Source: Pseudomonas sp.
GTDB lineage: Bacteria > Pseudomonadota > Gammaproteobacteria > Pseudomonadales > Pseudomonadaceae
DNA length: 55,371 bases
Assembly (NCBI RefSeq): GCF_030690725.1
Contig: NZ_JAUYGD010000039.1
Coordinates: 1-55,371 of the forward strand
Direction of reading: 5' to 3'
Part shown: positions 1 through 8,557 of the stretch, piece after piece
Numbering within the stretch: position 1 is the stretch's first letter
Layout of the letters: every line of letters starts with the position of its first letter
Program-made: the position numbers and the translations under genes
Notes under the pieces: generated by a model
What the model saw: only the letters and a program-made list of their open reading frames with translations
Told to the model about the DNA's origin: nothing
Databases searched by the model: none

Positions 1-193
1 AATGGCCACCGGAGTGGGGTCCGGGTGGCGAAAACGTAAGAAATACTCGTCGAATTGATTGTTTTTTGATCATTTGGCGAGTTTAAAAGTTGCGCTAGGT
101 GGTATGCCGGGGAAATACATGGCTACTTCAGACCATCCTTAAAGGTTTCAGGGCCTTTTGTTTGTGGGTAATGAAGCAACCCTTTGCTTGCGC

Positions 194-826
194 TTATCCA
201 ATCGCCGCCTGCAGATTGGCCCTGGCCTGCAGCTCGTATCGATCCCGAAAATGGCTTGTGCTGTAGAGGTGGTCGCGTGTGAGGAAGTGCTTGAGCACTG
301 CCTTGCGTTTGATGCGGTAGAGCAGGCCAGGCACCCAGCTGTATTCCGCGCGTACCTGGCGGTCGTATTCGTTAAAGCGCTCAGGGGCGGCGCCGAGTAT
401 GGCCAGGTCAATGTCGACGAGCAGTTGCTGATCGGCGTCGCTGGGTGTGGCGTTGTGGCGGGTGGCCATTATCAGGCTGTGAACCCGCGTCTGCACCTGC
501 GTTGTGGCTCCGCTTGCCGCCAATGCCTGCACGGCCCAGTCGGCGCTGCGCAGTTCGTTGTCTGATCCGCGCAGTGCGTAGATTGCATCGTGAAACCACA
601 GGGCGATTTCCACTTCACCCGGTTCGGCCGCAAGGGCGAGCGCCGCGTCGAAATGCTCGAGGCATTCAGCGAGATGTTGTTGCGTGTGGTAGTGGCGATG
701 CGGCTCGTTATACGCGGCCAGCAGGCGCTCGAACAAACCGACTTGTGCCGGCAGGTTCAGGTTGTGCCATGCGCGTTGCCAGGAGTGAGTGAGGCGGCCG
801 TGTGGTGGGTTTATGAGTGGCTTCAT
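194..826 (-). CDS. HD-domain predicted metal-dependent phosphohydrolase
   Basis: About 210 residues resembling the COG4339-type HD-superfamily proteins. The metal-binding pattern is visible: histidines near residues 47 and 51 (HYHTQQHL) and the H-D pair at 79-80 (WFHDAIY), followed by an Asp-rich helix (VDIDLAIL). Such proteins are predicted phosphohydrolases of unknown substrate. I chose the ATG at 826 (MKPLINP). A TTG five codons upstream at 841 has a GGAAG six bases before it and is a real alternative. It is probably monocistronic and the substrate cannot be inferred from its neighbours. Confidence 0.75.
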   Translation of the reverse strand: MKPLINPPHGRLTHSWQRAWHNLNLPAQVGLFERLLAAYNEPHRHYHTQQHLAECLEHFDAALALAAEPGEVEIALWFHDAIYALRGSDNELRSADWAVQALAASGATTQVQTRVHSLIMATRHNATPSDADQQLLVDIDLAILGAAPERFNEYDRQVRAEYSWVPGLLYRIKRKAVLKHFLTRDHLYSTSHFRDRYELQARANLQAAIG

Positions 827-880
827 GATGTGTCTCAGCAAAAAGTGCTTCCGTGCAGCGCATGCCGACCGATATCAACT

Positions 881-1417
881 TTAGTGGGGCAGGGGCTGGA
901 TCTTTTTCACAGCCTCAAGCCAGTCCGGATTGAGTCGCGGCTGGTCGGTCTGCATACCCAGTTCTTCCATGCGCTCCTTGTGTTTATTGATTTCCGCCAC
1001 CGCTTCACTGAGGGCGCTGGTGTTGCCGTCCAGTTGGTGCATTTGGGTCAGGCCCAGGTGGTAGAAGCGCAGCAGTTGCATGGCGGCTGGGTCGCGGGCG
1101 GCGACACCGGCTTTGACGTGGTGCATCAGGTTGGTCACGCGCATCAGGCTGCGTTTCAGGCGCCAGCCGTATACGGCGGCGGCCATAAAGGGCTGTGGCC
1201 ACAGCACCACGCGCACCAGGACTGCGGTCAGCGCTAGTGCGGCGATAACCCCGCCGAGGTTCCAGCGGAAGTTGTCGCCACCCGGTGTGCCAAACAGCAG
1301 CACCGCGCTGCTCGACAGCAGCATGGCCAGGGCGACGAAGATTGCGGCGATGGTCAGGGTGCTGCGGCGGGTTTGCTGGCGGTAGGTTTCAGGAGTGCGC
1401 TGCTGGATTTCGAACAT
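881..1417 (-). CDS. DUF3087 family membrane protein
   Basis: About 178 residues with two hydrophobic segments near the N-terminus (TIAAIFVALAMLLSSSAVLL and GGVIAALALTAVLVRVVLW), then a soluble helical C-terminal half. The composition and the MFEIQ..PETYRQQ start match the DUF3087 family found in gammaproteobacteria, for which no function is known. The ATG at 1417 is preferred over a GTG at 1438, although neither has a strong ribosome-binding site. The neighbours give no functional hint. Confidence 0.65.
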   Translation of the reverse strand: MFEIQQRTPETYRQQTRRSTLTIAAIFVALAMLLSSSAVLLFGTPGGDNFRWNLGGVIAALALTAVLVRVVLWPQPFMAAAVYGWRLKRSLMRVTNLMHHVKAGVAARDPAAMQLLRFYHLGLTQMHQLDGNTSALSEAVAEINKHKERMEELGMQTDQPRLNPDWLEAVKKIQPLPH

Positions 1418-1496
1418 CGGGGCCACGGTAATTCTCACTTGTGCGGGTGGTAGCGGCGTTGCTTAAGGGCATGCGGGTTTGCTGAGGCATGCGCTA

Positions 1497-1637
1497 GCAG
1501 ACCGTTGAAAAACTACCTGCGTTGGCAATACTGCGTTAAAAACAGGCTCGGAATGCTCATTTACACCAGTAAACTCCGCTTCCTCGCCTGTTTTTGCCTT
1601 GTCTTGCCTGCCTCGCCTACGTTTTTCAACGGCCTGC
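1497..1637. repeat. MITE-like repeat, family 1, copy A (141 bp)
   Basis: The ends are 17-base inverted repeats matching at 16 positions (GCAGaCCGTTGAAAAAC and its complement). The core at 1540-1595 folds as a long hairpin with AAAAACAGGC pairing GCCTGTTTTT and a central TTTAC/GTAAA stem. Copy B at 38873-39094 has the same ends, and the repeat at 37623-37767 has the same core but different ends. No protein is encoded. It fills most of the 306-base gap between the DUF3087 gene and the ClpP-like gene. Confidence 0.8.
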
Positions 1638-1723
1638 CAAACGCTGCAAATTATGCGCGATTGCCCGGCAACAGGTATCTTCGCCCATCCGTTGACTGCA
1701 TCGCTTAAGGATTTACCGGGTTT

Positions 1724-2296
1724 ATGAGGCGTACTGTGTTTCAGGCTGTGATTTTCTGCGCGCTAGCGCTGTGTGCGGGCGCCGCGTTGGCCAAGGTCGA
1801 GGTGCAGGCCGGGCAGCATAAGAGCCTTGGGCGGATTCTCGTCGCCAAGGTCTCCGAGGATATTGCGCCGGGCGATTACGAGGCGCTGCTCAAGGGCATC
1901 AAGGCTAACCCGGGCAAGTACGCGAAGAAGATCGTCATGCTCGACAGCATCGGCGGCAGCGTATCCGAGGCCATTCGTATGGGGCGCTTGTTGCGTGAGA
2001 CCGGCTTCGATGCCCTGGTGCCGTCCACCGGGGTATGCCAGGGCAGTTGCGTGTACCTGCTGGCGGCGGGGCACGCTAAAACCGTGCGCGGCTATGTGGG
2101 TATTCACCGGCCATATTATGCGGGCAGTGATTCGGTGCATTCGGCGTCCGCCTATGGGCCGAGCCGGGCGACTCAGGCGGCTTACTTCAAGGAAATGCAG
2201 ATCCCACCGGAGCTGCTGGAGGCAATCAACAGCACCGAGCCACGGCGCATGCGTGTGCTGACGCCGGCTGAGTTGGCGCGCTACCGCTTGAAGTGA
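1724..2296 (+). CDS. Periplasmic ClpP/crotonase-fold protease-like protein
   Basis: 190 residues with a clear Sec signal peptide (cleavage after about residue 23, GAALA-KVEV). The body resembles the ClpP-class periplasmic family (COG3904-like): DSIGGSV at 74-80 as oxyanion loop, Ser108 within GVCQGSCVYLL as likely nucleophile, and His128 (GIHRPY) as base. Ser108 is flanked by Cys105 and Cys109, which could form a disulfide in the periplasm. Substrates of this family are unknown. It is convergent with the CsbD-like gene that follows. Confidence 0.7.
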   Translation: MRRTVFQAVIFCALALCAGAALAKVEVQAGQHKSLGRILVAKVSEDIAPGDYEALLKGIKANPGKYAKKIVMLDSIGGSVSEAIRMGRLLRETGFDALVPSTGVCQGSCVYLLAAGHAKTVRGYVGIHRPYYAGSDSVHSASAYGPSRATQAAYFKEMQIPPELLEAINSTEPRRMRVLTPAELARYRLK

Positions 2297-2308
2297 GGCG
2301 GCGCGCTG

Positions 2309-2524
2309 TCAGCTGGTGCGGTGTCTTTCGAAGAAGCTGATGACCTGCTTGCTGGCGTCCTCGCGGGGCATGTCGTAGCGCTGCTGCACCAGGTTGGTCA
2401 GTTTTTGTTCATCGCCTTCGGATTTGATCAGTTCATCCAGGGTCAGCTCGTCCCAGACGATCAGGGCCAGGCCGGCCAGTTTGCGCCAGTTTTTCTGGAT
2501 GATTTCGGCAAGGGGTCTGCTCAT
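2309..2524 (-). CDS. CsbD-like small stress protein
   Basis: 71 residues. The pattern NWRKLAGLA..WDELT.DEL followed by a helix ending QQRYDMPREDASKQV resembles the CsbD family (small hydrophilic stress-response proteins of unknown mechanism), but the middle is divergent, so this is a family-level call only. It ends 12 bases from the 3' end of the preceding convergent gene and is probably monocistronic. Confidence 0.55.
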   Translation of the reverse strand: MSRPLAEIIQKNWRKLAGLALIVWDELTLDELIKSEGDEQKLTNLVQQRYDMPREDASKQVISFFERHRTS

Positions 2525-2630
2525 GTTCGGTGCTCCCGAGGTGGCCGGTCTGGGCCGGTTGCGCGGTCAGAGCGGCGTTGTACTCAGGGCAGTCTGTCAA
2601 AACGGGCCTGGCCAGTCGGTGCGCTACAGC

Positions 2631-2654
2631 GCTTATGCGTGCTTGCGTACCGAC
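2631..2654. repeat. 24-base motif, copy 1
   Basis: GCTTATGCGTGCTTGCGTAC plus four bases. The same motif occurs at 4179-4202 with three differences. Both copies lie upstream of envelope or stress-type genes (the trypsin-like protease here, the DUF4398/OmpA pair there). It may be a shared regulatory or repeat element; the role is unknown. Confidence 0.4.
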
Positions 2655-2775
2655 GCCATGGCACGGCGCCGCTAGCCTGCTTGCCGCGCCGTAGCTGATG
2701 TGGCGTGGCAATTGCTCTGTTTAGAGCCACATGGGCCTGTTCTGGACGCCTTTCGCCCCTCAAGGATATGCCGCA

Positions 2776-3504
2776 ATGTCGATGATCGAACCTGTGCTGC
2801 TGACTGCCGCACGCGTCTGTACCTTTGCCGGTGGGCAGCTGTTGACCAACGCCAGCGGTTTTTACTTCGCCCGCGATGAACGCCTGTTTCTGGTGACCAG
2901 TCGGCACGTGATGATCGATGAGCCGAGCCAGCATTTTCCTGATCGCATCGAGATCGAAGTGCACACCGATCTGCACAATGTGGCGCAGACCACCGGCTTC
3001 TCCATGCCGCTCTATCGCGATGGCCAGAGCCTTTGGCGGCAGGGCTGCGATGGCGCCGGTGAGGTGGATGTGGCGGTGCTGGAGATCGAGCGTGCGGCGC
3101 TGCCTGAGGGCATGGTCTATCACGCTTTTACCCCGGAGCACCTGCTGCAGCCACAAACCCCGGTCGAGGTCGGCACCTCGTTGCTGGTGGTGGGTTTCCC
3201 CCTGGGTTTTCACGACACCCTGCACCATATCGCGGTGGTGCGGCATGCCGTGGTGGCGTCGTCATTCGGCCTGCGTTTTCAGGGCCAGGGCTACTTTCTT
3301 ACCGATGCCCGCACCCATCGTGGCACCAGTGGCGCGCCAGTGGTTATGCGCATAGCGGACAGTGAGACGGATGAGTTGCCATGGGTGTTGCTGGGCGTGC
3401 ATTCGGCGCGGCTCGATCTGGGTAGTCGGGATGTCGAAGTGGACGAGGCCCTGGGGCTCAACTGCACCTGGTATGCCGATATTCTGCTGACCCTGACTCA
3501 ATAA
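2776..3504 (+). CDS. Trypsin-like serine protease domain protein
   Basis: 242 residues with the full catalytic triad of a chymotrypsin-fold protease: His44 (TSRHVM), Asp98 (EVDVAVLEIE) and Ser185 (HRGTSGAPVV). No signal peptide is visible, so a cytoplasmic location or non-classical export is possible. I chose the ATG at 2776 because AAGGA lies about 10 bases upstream; an ATG-containing extension to 2731 lacks this. There is no PDZ domain, unlike DegP/HtrA. The substrate is unknown. Confidence 0.75.
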   Translation: MSMIEPVLLTAARVCTFAGGQLLTNASGFYFARDERLFLVTSRHVMIDEPSQHFPDRIEIEVHTDLHNVAQTTGFSMPLYRDGQSLWRQGCDGAGEVDVAVLEIERAALPEGMVYHAFTPEHLLQPQTPVEVGTSLLVVGFPLGFHDTLHHIAVVRHAVVASSFGLRFQGQGYFLTDARTHRGTSGAPVVMRIADSETDELPWVLLGVHSARLDLGSRDVEVDEALGLNCTWYADILLTLTQ

Positions 3505-3514
3505 GGCCCTGGGC

Positions 3515-4069
3515 TCAACGTTGCGTTTGCGGCTCGAGGGCCGGGGCCATGTTGATGTCCTTGACCAGGCCGGACGTGGCCCTGATCAACTCGCGGGCCA
3601 TGCGGGTTTCCTGCTCGTTGTGGGTCTGTGCCACCAGCACCACATCACCGTGGGTAATCGCCTTGCTCACCAGCGTGGCGAAGCGTCCGTGATGCTGGCC
3701 AGCGGCCGATGAGGCGCCGATCACACTGCCGAGAAAGCCGCCGATAAAGCCGCCCATGCCCATCAGGGAGAAGGGCGCAAGCATGGGGCTGGCGTGGAAC
3801 AGGCTGACTTCACTGACGATCAGCGCCACCGCGAGCAAGGCGCCAATGCCGATGCCCATGCCGGTACCAATGGCGATATCCACCAGCATGTCCTTCAGCA
3901 CCTTGTTGCTTTTCGCCTGCGGTGCAGGAGCGGGCGGGGCATCGGCGTTGCTGGCGACTATTTGCAGTTGCTCGTTGTGCATGCCGCGCTGCAGCAGCTG
4001 GGCCAGCGCCTGTTCGGCGGTGCTGCGTTGGCTAAAGAAGCCCGAAACGTGGTGGCGATAGAGGTCCAT
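3515..4069 (-). CDS. Glycine-zipper membrane protein (general stress protein 17M-like)
   Basis: About 184 residues. The N-terminus (MDLYRHHVSGFFSQRSTAEQAL) resembles the sensor-like start of general stress protein 17M-type proteins. A central Gly-rich hydrophobic stretch (GTGMGIGIGALLAVALIVS, then MGMGGFIGGFLGSVIGA) forms one or two membrane segments, followed by a soluble domain. The ATG at 4069 has AGGAG nine bases upstream. Function unknown. Confidence 0.6.
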   Translation of the reverse strand: MDLYRHHVSGFFSQRSTAEQALAQLLQRGMHNEQLQIVASNADAPPAPAPQAKSNKVLKDMLVDIAIGTGMGIGIGALLAVALIVSEVSLFHASPMLAPFSLMGMGGFIGGFLGSVIGASSAAGQHHGRFATLVSKAITHGDVVLVAQTHNEQETRMARELIRATSGLVKDINMAPALEPQTQR

Positions 4070-4178
4070 CGTGCTGCTCCTGATTGTGAGCTGTCGTTGA
4101 TAACTGAACTTGCAGCCTAAGTAGCGCGGTTGGGCGTGTCTGTGCGTCCGCGCACGCATAGCAAGTGGCTGTTTCGCC

Positions 4179-4202
4179 GCTTATGCGCGCCAGCGTACCG
4201 AC
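4179..4202. repeat. 24-base motif, copy 2
   Basis: Matches the element at 2631-2654 at 21 of 24 positions. It lies in the 311-base gap between the glycine-zipper gene and the small membrane peptide, which otherwise shows nothing recognisable. Confidence 0.4.
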
Positions 4203-4380
4203 AGGCCTGGGCCGCGCTGCGAAGCTTCTCTCTGCGAGCTGCATGCATGGCGTAAGAGCAGCGGTTAACTCTGCAGCTCAGCCTGCATGACCTGTTCGGC
4301 CTGACTGATCGACCTGCTACCTGGGTTGCTTATGGCCTGCCTGCGCATGTATCGCCTGAAACGGCTTTTGGAGATGCGTG

Positions 4381-4491
4381 ATGAAAATTCACTACCGCCC
4401 GCTCTTGCTGGCATTTGCCATTGCTTATGCCGGGCTGGCCGTGGGCAGCCTGCTGATTGCCATGAACCTGGCGCAGAGCGCCGCGCCTTAG
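4381..4491 (+). CDS. Small single-pass membrane peptide (36 aa)
   Basis: The ATG at 4381 follows a GGAG-containing site about 8 bases upstream and opens a 36-codon frame. It encodes a short basic start (MKIHYRP), one hydrophobic helix of about 20 residues and a short tail (MNLAQSAAP). Not recognised. It lies ahead of the DUF4398/OmpA pair and may share a transcript with it. Confidence 0.45.
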   Translation: MKIHYRPLLLAFAIAYAGLAVGSLLIAMNLAQSAAP

Positions 4492-4612
4492 ATCATGGCC
4501 CCCGAGAATGCTGTCTGCCGCGCTGATAGAGCGCTGTGGCTTAGCTCACCTGGGCGCGTACGCGGCGAACGCTGCGGCGTGCTTATCCGTAATTGTTTTT
4601 GAGGACATTCCT

Positions 4613-5017
4613 ATGAACAGGACTTCATCCATCGTTGATGGCATGGCTGCGTTGCGTTTTGCCGGCCTCTGCGCCGGGCTGCTGATGCTCAGCGCCTGTG
4701 CTTCACCACCGCTGCCACCTAGCCAGGCGCTGCAAGCTGCCGAGTCGGCAATCAGCAATGCCGAACAGGCGCGCGTGGCGGATTACGCCTCGCCGGAGCT
4801 GGGCACTGCGCGGGAGAAACTCACCGCCGCCAATGCTGCGGTAGTGCGTGAGGAGATGCTGCTGGCCGAGCGTCTGGCCGATCAGTCGCGGGTTGAGGCC
4901 GAGCTGGCCCTGGCCAAGTCGCAGGCGACCAAGGCCAAGGTGGTCAATGACGAAATGCAGAAAAGCACCAACAGCCTGAAACAGGAAATGCAACGCAACA
5001 CGGGAGCTCAACAATGA
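4613..5017 (+). CDS. DUF4398 lipoprotein
   Basis: 134 residues. The signal peptide ends in a lipobox, LMLSAC, with Cys29 as the predicted lipidated residue. The mature part is a helical DUF4398-type domain (QALQAAESAISNAEQARV...ELGTAREKL) and a long Gln/Glu/Lys-rich coiled coil. The ATG at 4613 has GAGGA 8-9 bases upstream. It overlaps the next gene by ATGA, so the two are translationally coupled and probably act together in the envelope. Confidence 0.8.
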   Translation: MNRTSSIVDGMAALRFAGLCAGLLMLSACASPPLPPSQALQAAESAISNAEQARVADYASPELGTAREKLTAANAAVVREEMLLAERLADQSRVEAELALAKSQATKAKVVNDEMQKSTNSLKQEMQRNTGAQQ

Positions 5018-5826
5018 ACCTTGCTCATAACGCCAAGCACCTGCTGCTGGTCAGCGCAATCAGCCTGGCCTTGGCCGGTTGCGCTGCGCAACCGAGCATG
5101 CCGCAAGGCGCCGCCGATGTGCGCGGCAAGCTCACCCGCTTGCAAGCCGATCCACAGCTCAACACCCGCGCGCCAGTAGCACTCAAGGCCGCCGAAGATG
5201 CGGTAATCGTTGCCGAGCAACCGCGCAAGGATCAGGCCGAGGAGCAGGCCCTGGGCCAGCATCTGGTAGTGATGGCCGACCGCAAGGTGGAAATCGCCAC
5301 GGCCCTGGCGCAAACGCGCTTCTATGAAGACCAGCGCAAGATTCTCAGCGAACAGCGCGAAGGCGCACGGCTGGATTCGCGCACCCGCGAGGCCGATCAG
5401 GCGCAGCGGCAGAACAGCAAGCTGCAGCAACAGATTGACGAACTCAATGCCAAGCAAACCGAGCGTGGCCTGGTTATGACTCTGGGCGATCTGCTGTTCG
5501 CTACGGGGCGTGCCGAGTTGCGTGCAGGCACGGCGAATAACCTGGGCAAACTGGCGGCTTTCCTCAATCAGAACCCTGAGCGTCAGGTGCTGATTGAAGG
5601 GCATACCGACAGCGTCGGCAGCGAAGAAATGAACCTGAGCCTGTCGCAGCGCCGCGCCGATTCGGTGATGCATTACCTGACCAGCCAGGGTGTTTCCCCA
5701 ACCCGTCTGGGCGCATCAGGCAAAGGCGAGAGCATGCCGGTTGCTGGTAATGAATCGGCTTCAGGTCGGCAGATGAATCGGCGGGTGGAAATCATCATCA
5801 GCCAGGACATGGCCTCGCAACGCTGA
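5014..5826 (+). CDS. DUF4398/OmpA-family lipoprotein
   Basis: 270 residues. Lipobox LALAGC with Cys23, a DUF4398-like helical region (residues 30-110), a charged coiled coil (110-150) and a C-terminal OmpA peptidoglycan-binding domain (about 155-265) with GHTDSVGS, LSLSQRRADSV and NRRVEI motifs. It likely anchors the outer membrane to peptidoglycan, with its lipoprotein partner encoded immediately upstream in an ATGA overlap. Confidence 0.85.
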   Translation: MNLAHNAKHLLLVSAISLALAGCAAQPSMPQGAADVRGKLTRLQADPQLNTRAPVALKAAEDAVIVAEQPRKDQAEEQALGQHLVVMADRKVEIATALAQTRFYEDQRKILSEQREGARLDSRTREADQAQRQNSKLQQQIDELNAKQTERGLVMTLGDLLFATGRAELRAGTANNLGKLAAFLNQNPERQVLIEGHTDSVGSEEMNLSLSQRRADSVMHYLTSQGVSPTRLGASGKGESMPVAGNESASGRQMNRRVEIIISQDMASQR

Positions 5827-5843
5827 TGCTCGCTAGCTGATCT

Positions 5844-5873
5844 GCTGCTTTTACTGCTCTTGTAAAAAGCAGC
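5844..5873 (+). terminator. Hairpin downstream of the OmpA-family gene
   Basis: GCTGCTTTT pairs AAAAGCAGC across a 12-base loop. It is not followed by a clear U-tract, so it is a weak terminator call. The next gene is convergent. Confidence 0.4.
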
Positions 5874-5936
5874 CAACGCAGGTCGGAACCCTTCCGATCT
5901 GCGCAGCCGCCCGCTATGTGGTGGCGCTTTAGGCGT

Positions 5937-7502
5937 TTAGGCGAACTGCACCGGGCAGCGCTCTGCGCCTTCCAGTTTGCGAATTTCATCGACCACCTGC
6001 GGCCGTGCGTGGTGCAGCACCAGATGGCGCTGCTGGCTGTGCAGGCGGCGCGCTTCCTGGTGCAGCATGGTGATACCGGCGTAGTCGATAAAGTTGATAT
6101 GCCGCGCATCGATCATCACCCAGGGCGCGCAACTGCGTTGCAGGCGTTGCTGCAGGTAGTGGCAGGCGCCGAAGAAGATCGACCCCTCGATACACAACCA
6201 TTCCTGCTCGCCGTCCTGCCACTGGCGTACGCGCGGCTGCGAAGTGCGCTTGAGGTAGACGATCAGTGAAGCCAGCACGCCAGCATAGATGGCGCTTTGC
6301 AGCTCCAGCACCAGGGTCGCCAGCACGGTCAGCAGCATCACCAGAAATTCGCTACGGCTCACGCGCTTCAAGGCCTTGACGGCGCTGATATCGAACAGCC
6401 CCCAGCAGATCAGCAGAATGCTCGCCGCCATGGCCGGGATCGGCACATAGGCGAACAGGCGGCTGCCATACAGGGCAAACAACGCCACCAGCAGAGCGGC
6501 AAACACCCCGGCCATGGGCGAGCAGGCACCGGCTTGCTGGTTGAGCGCCGAGCGGGTGAAGGAACCGGCTGACAGCGAGCCACTGAACCAGGGCCCGATG
6601 ATATTCGACAGGCCCTGGGCGCGGACTTCCTGATTGGCATCGAACAGTTGCTGAGATTTATCCGCCAGGGCGCGGGCAATCGACAGGCTGGTGACCAGGC
6701 CGAGCAAACCGCAGGCCACGGCGGCAGGCAGCAATTGCAGGATATGGCTGAGGTTGAACTCCAGCAGGGCGAAGGGCGGCAGGCTGCCTTCGAAACGGCT
6801 GACTAATGCGATTGCACCCAGCTGTTCAGGCCAGGCCATAACCAGCAGGCTGGCAGCAACAATGCCGATCAGTAAGGCCGGCGCCCGCGGCCACAAACGC
6901 CTGCTTATCAGGCTGATGCTCAAGGTGAACAATGCGACGGCCAGGGTGCGCCAGTCACTCTCGGCCAGGTGCTCGCCGAGGCTGAGCAGGCTCATCAGCG
7001 CCGTGGCCTGGCTGGTAACCGTCAGGCCGAGCAGGTTGGGCAGCTGGCCGATGCCGATCACCAATGCCGCGCCCAGGGTGAAGCCGAGCACCACCGAATG
7101 CGACACGAAATTCACCAGCGCGCCGAAGCGCAGCAACCCGAGCAGCCATTGGCACACACCGGCTAGCAGGGTCAGCAGCAGAATCAGGGCAATAAAGTGG
7201 TCGCTGCCAGGTGTCGCCATCGGGCTGACACTGCTGAACAGCACGATGGAGATCGCGGCGGTGGGGCCGCAGATCAGAAAACTGGAGGAGCCCCACAGGC
7301 AGGCGATCAGCACCGGCACGATGGCCGCGTACAAGCCGTATTGCGGCGGTAGCCCGGCGATCAGGGCATAGGCGATGGACTGCGGCAGCGCGAGGATGGC
7401 GCCGTTGAGCCCCACCAGCAGGTCTTTACCGAGGCTGCGTTTGCTGCAATGCGGCAGCCAGCGCAGAAAGGGCAGTAGGGACTGAAGGCGGAGCAGTGGC
7501 AT
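5937..7502 (-). CDS. SulP-family anion transporter with STAS domain
   Basis: About 521 residues. The N-terminal two thirds contain the SulP transport core (ALPQSIAYALIAGLPPQYGLYAA, then CGPTAAISIVLF). The last 100 residues form a cytoplasmic STAS domain (WVMIDARHINFIDYAGITMLH). Family members carry sulfate or bicarbonate. The position next to choline sulfatase suggests sulfate traffic, possibly export or re-uptake of sulfate released by BetC, but that is inference. The ATG at 7502 is preferred over an upstream alternative start at 7532. Confidence 0.8.
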   Translation of the reverse strand: MPLLRLQSLLPFLRWLPHCSKRSLGKDLLVGLNGAILALPQSIAYALIAGLPPQYGLYAAIVPVLIACLWGSSSFLICGPTAAISIVLFSSVSPMATPGSDHFIALILLLTLLAGVCQWLLGLLRFGALVNFVSHSVVLGFTLGAALVIGIGQLPNLLGLTVTSQATALMSLLSLGEHLAESDWRTLAVALFTLSISLISRRLWPRAPALLIGIVAASLLVMAWPEQLGAIALVSRFEGSLPPFALLEFNLSHILQLLPAAVACGLLGLVTSLSIARALADKSQQLFDANQEVRAQGLSNIIGPWFSGSLSAGSFTRSALNQQAGACSPMAGVFAALLVALFALYGSRLFAYVPIPAMAASILLICWGLFDISAVKALKRVSRSEFLVMLLTVLATLVLELQSAIYAGVLASLIVYLKRTSQPRVRQWQDGEQEWLCIEGSIFFGACHYLQQRLQRSCAPWVMIDARHINFIDYAGITMLHQEARRLHSQQRHLVLHHARPQVVDEIRKLEGAERCPVQFA

Positions 7503-7583
7503 GCGTGGGCTTCTTGTGCAAACGATGGACAAAGCCGCTGCAGGGCAGCGGCCCGTCTACTTTAGGGAATCAAGCCAGCCGGT

Positions 7584-8507
7584 TCAAAGCTTGCCGTTAA
7601 CTGCCGCCAGACCATCACCGCCGCTGCGGCTGGTAACGCCCTCAAGCCAGCTGGCAACCACCGCCGGATTAGCCTTGAGCCAGGCCTTGATTGCCTCATC
7701 GTTGCTGGCCTGTTTGCTCAGCACCTGATCCATGATGGCGTTCTCCATCTCCTGGGTGAATTTCAGGTTGCTCAGCAGCTTGCCGACATTCGGGCACTGC
7801 GCGGCGTAGCCTTTGCGGGCCAGGGTGTTAACACTGCCGCTGGCGCCGAAGTACTTCTCGCCGCCCTTGAGGTAGCGCATGTCGTACTGCACGTTCATCG
7901 GGTGCGGGGTCCAGCCCAGGAACACCACAAACTGCTCGCGTTTCACCGCGCGGCCGACCTGCACCAACATGGCCTGCTCGCTGGATTCGACCAGGCTCCA
8001 GTCCTTGAGGTCGAATTCGTTGGCAGCAATCATCTTCTGGATGGATTCGTTGGCCGGTGCGCCGGAGCCGATGCCGTAGATCTTGCGGCTGAACTTGTCG
8101 GCATGCTGGTTGAGGTCGGCAAAGGTTTTCACCCCAGCCTCGTAGGCGTAGGTGGGCACCGCCAGGGTGTACTCGGTGCCGCTGAGGTTTTCCACCACCT
8201 GCTCGACTTCGCCGGTGCTGACGAACTTGTCGTAGTTGCTCTGCTGCGCCGGCATCCAGTTGCCGAGGAATACATCCACCTGACCTTTCTGCAGCCCGGC
8301 AAAAATGATCGGCACGGCCAGGGTCTGCGGCTGCGCCTTGTAGCCCAGGCCGTCGAGCAGAAAACTGGCGATGCCGTTGGTTACGGCAATATCACTCCAG
8401 CCCGGATCGCCCAGTTTCACCGTGGCGCAACTGGCGTCTTCGGCGAAGCTGTAGCTGCTGGCGGCCAGTAACAGGCCGCCGATAAGTGCTGTGCTGAATC
8501 TGTGCAT
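7584..8507 (-). CDS. Choline/betaine-type ABC substrate-binding protein
   Basis: About 307 residues with a signal peptide (ending SSYSFA-ED). The body has the OpuAC/ChoX fold signature (VKLGDPGWSDIAVTNGIASFLL, VDVFLGNWMP, VFLGWTPHPMN) with aromatic residues suited to caging a quaternary ammonium group. Adjacent to betC, so the ligand is probably choline-O-sulfate or choline. No permease or ATPase lies here, so it must use components encoded elsewhere. The ATG at 8507 has AGAGGA upstream. Confidence 0.8.
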   Translation of the reverse strand: MHRFSTALIGGLLLAASSYSFAEDASCATVKLGDPGWSDIAVTNGIASFLLDGLGYKAQPQTLAVPIIFAGLQKGQVDVFLGNWMPAQQSNYDKFVSTGEVEQVVENLSGTEYTLAVPTYAYEAGVKTFADLNQHADKFSRKIYGIGSGAPANESIQKMIAANEFDLKDWSLVESSEQAMLVQVGRAVKREQFVVFLGWTPHPMNVQYDMRYLKGGEKYFGASGSVNTLARKGYAAQCPNVGKLLSNLKFTQEMENAIMDQVLSKQASNDEAIKAWLKANPAVVASWLEGVTSRSGGDGLAAVNGKL

Positions 8508-8557
8508 GGCAATGTCCTCTTTAGTTATTAGTTTTTCAACGCGGCAGTGGCTTGCAA

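Noticed and set aside
1..193. A tRNA or small RNA gene at the start of the window
   Set aside because: No cloverleaf, promoter-terminator pair or conserved RNA motif could be recognised.
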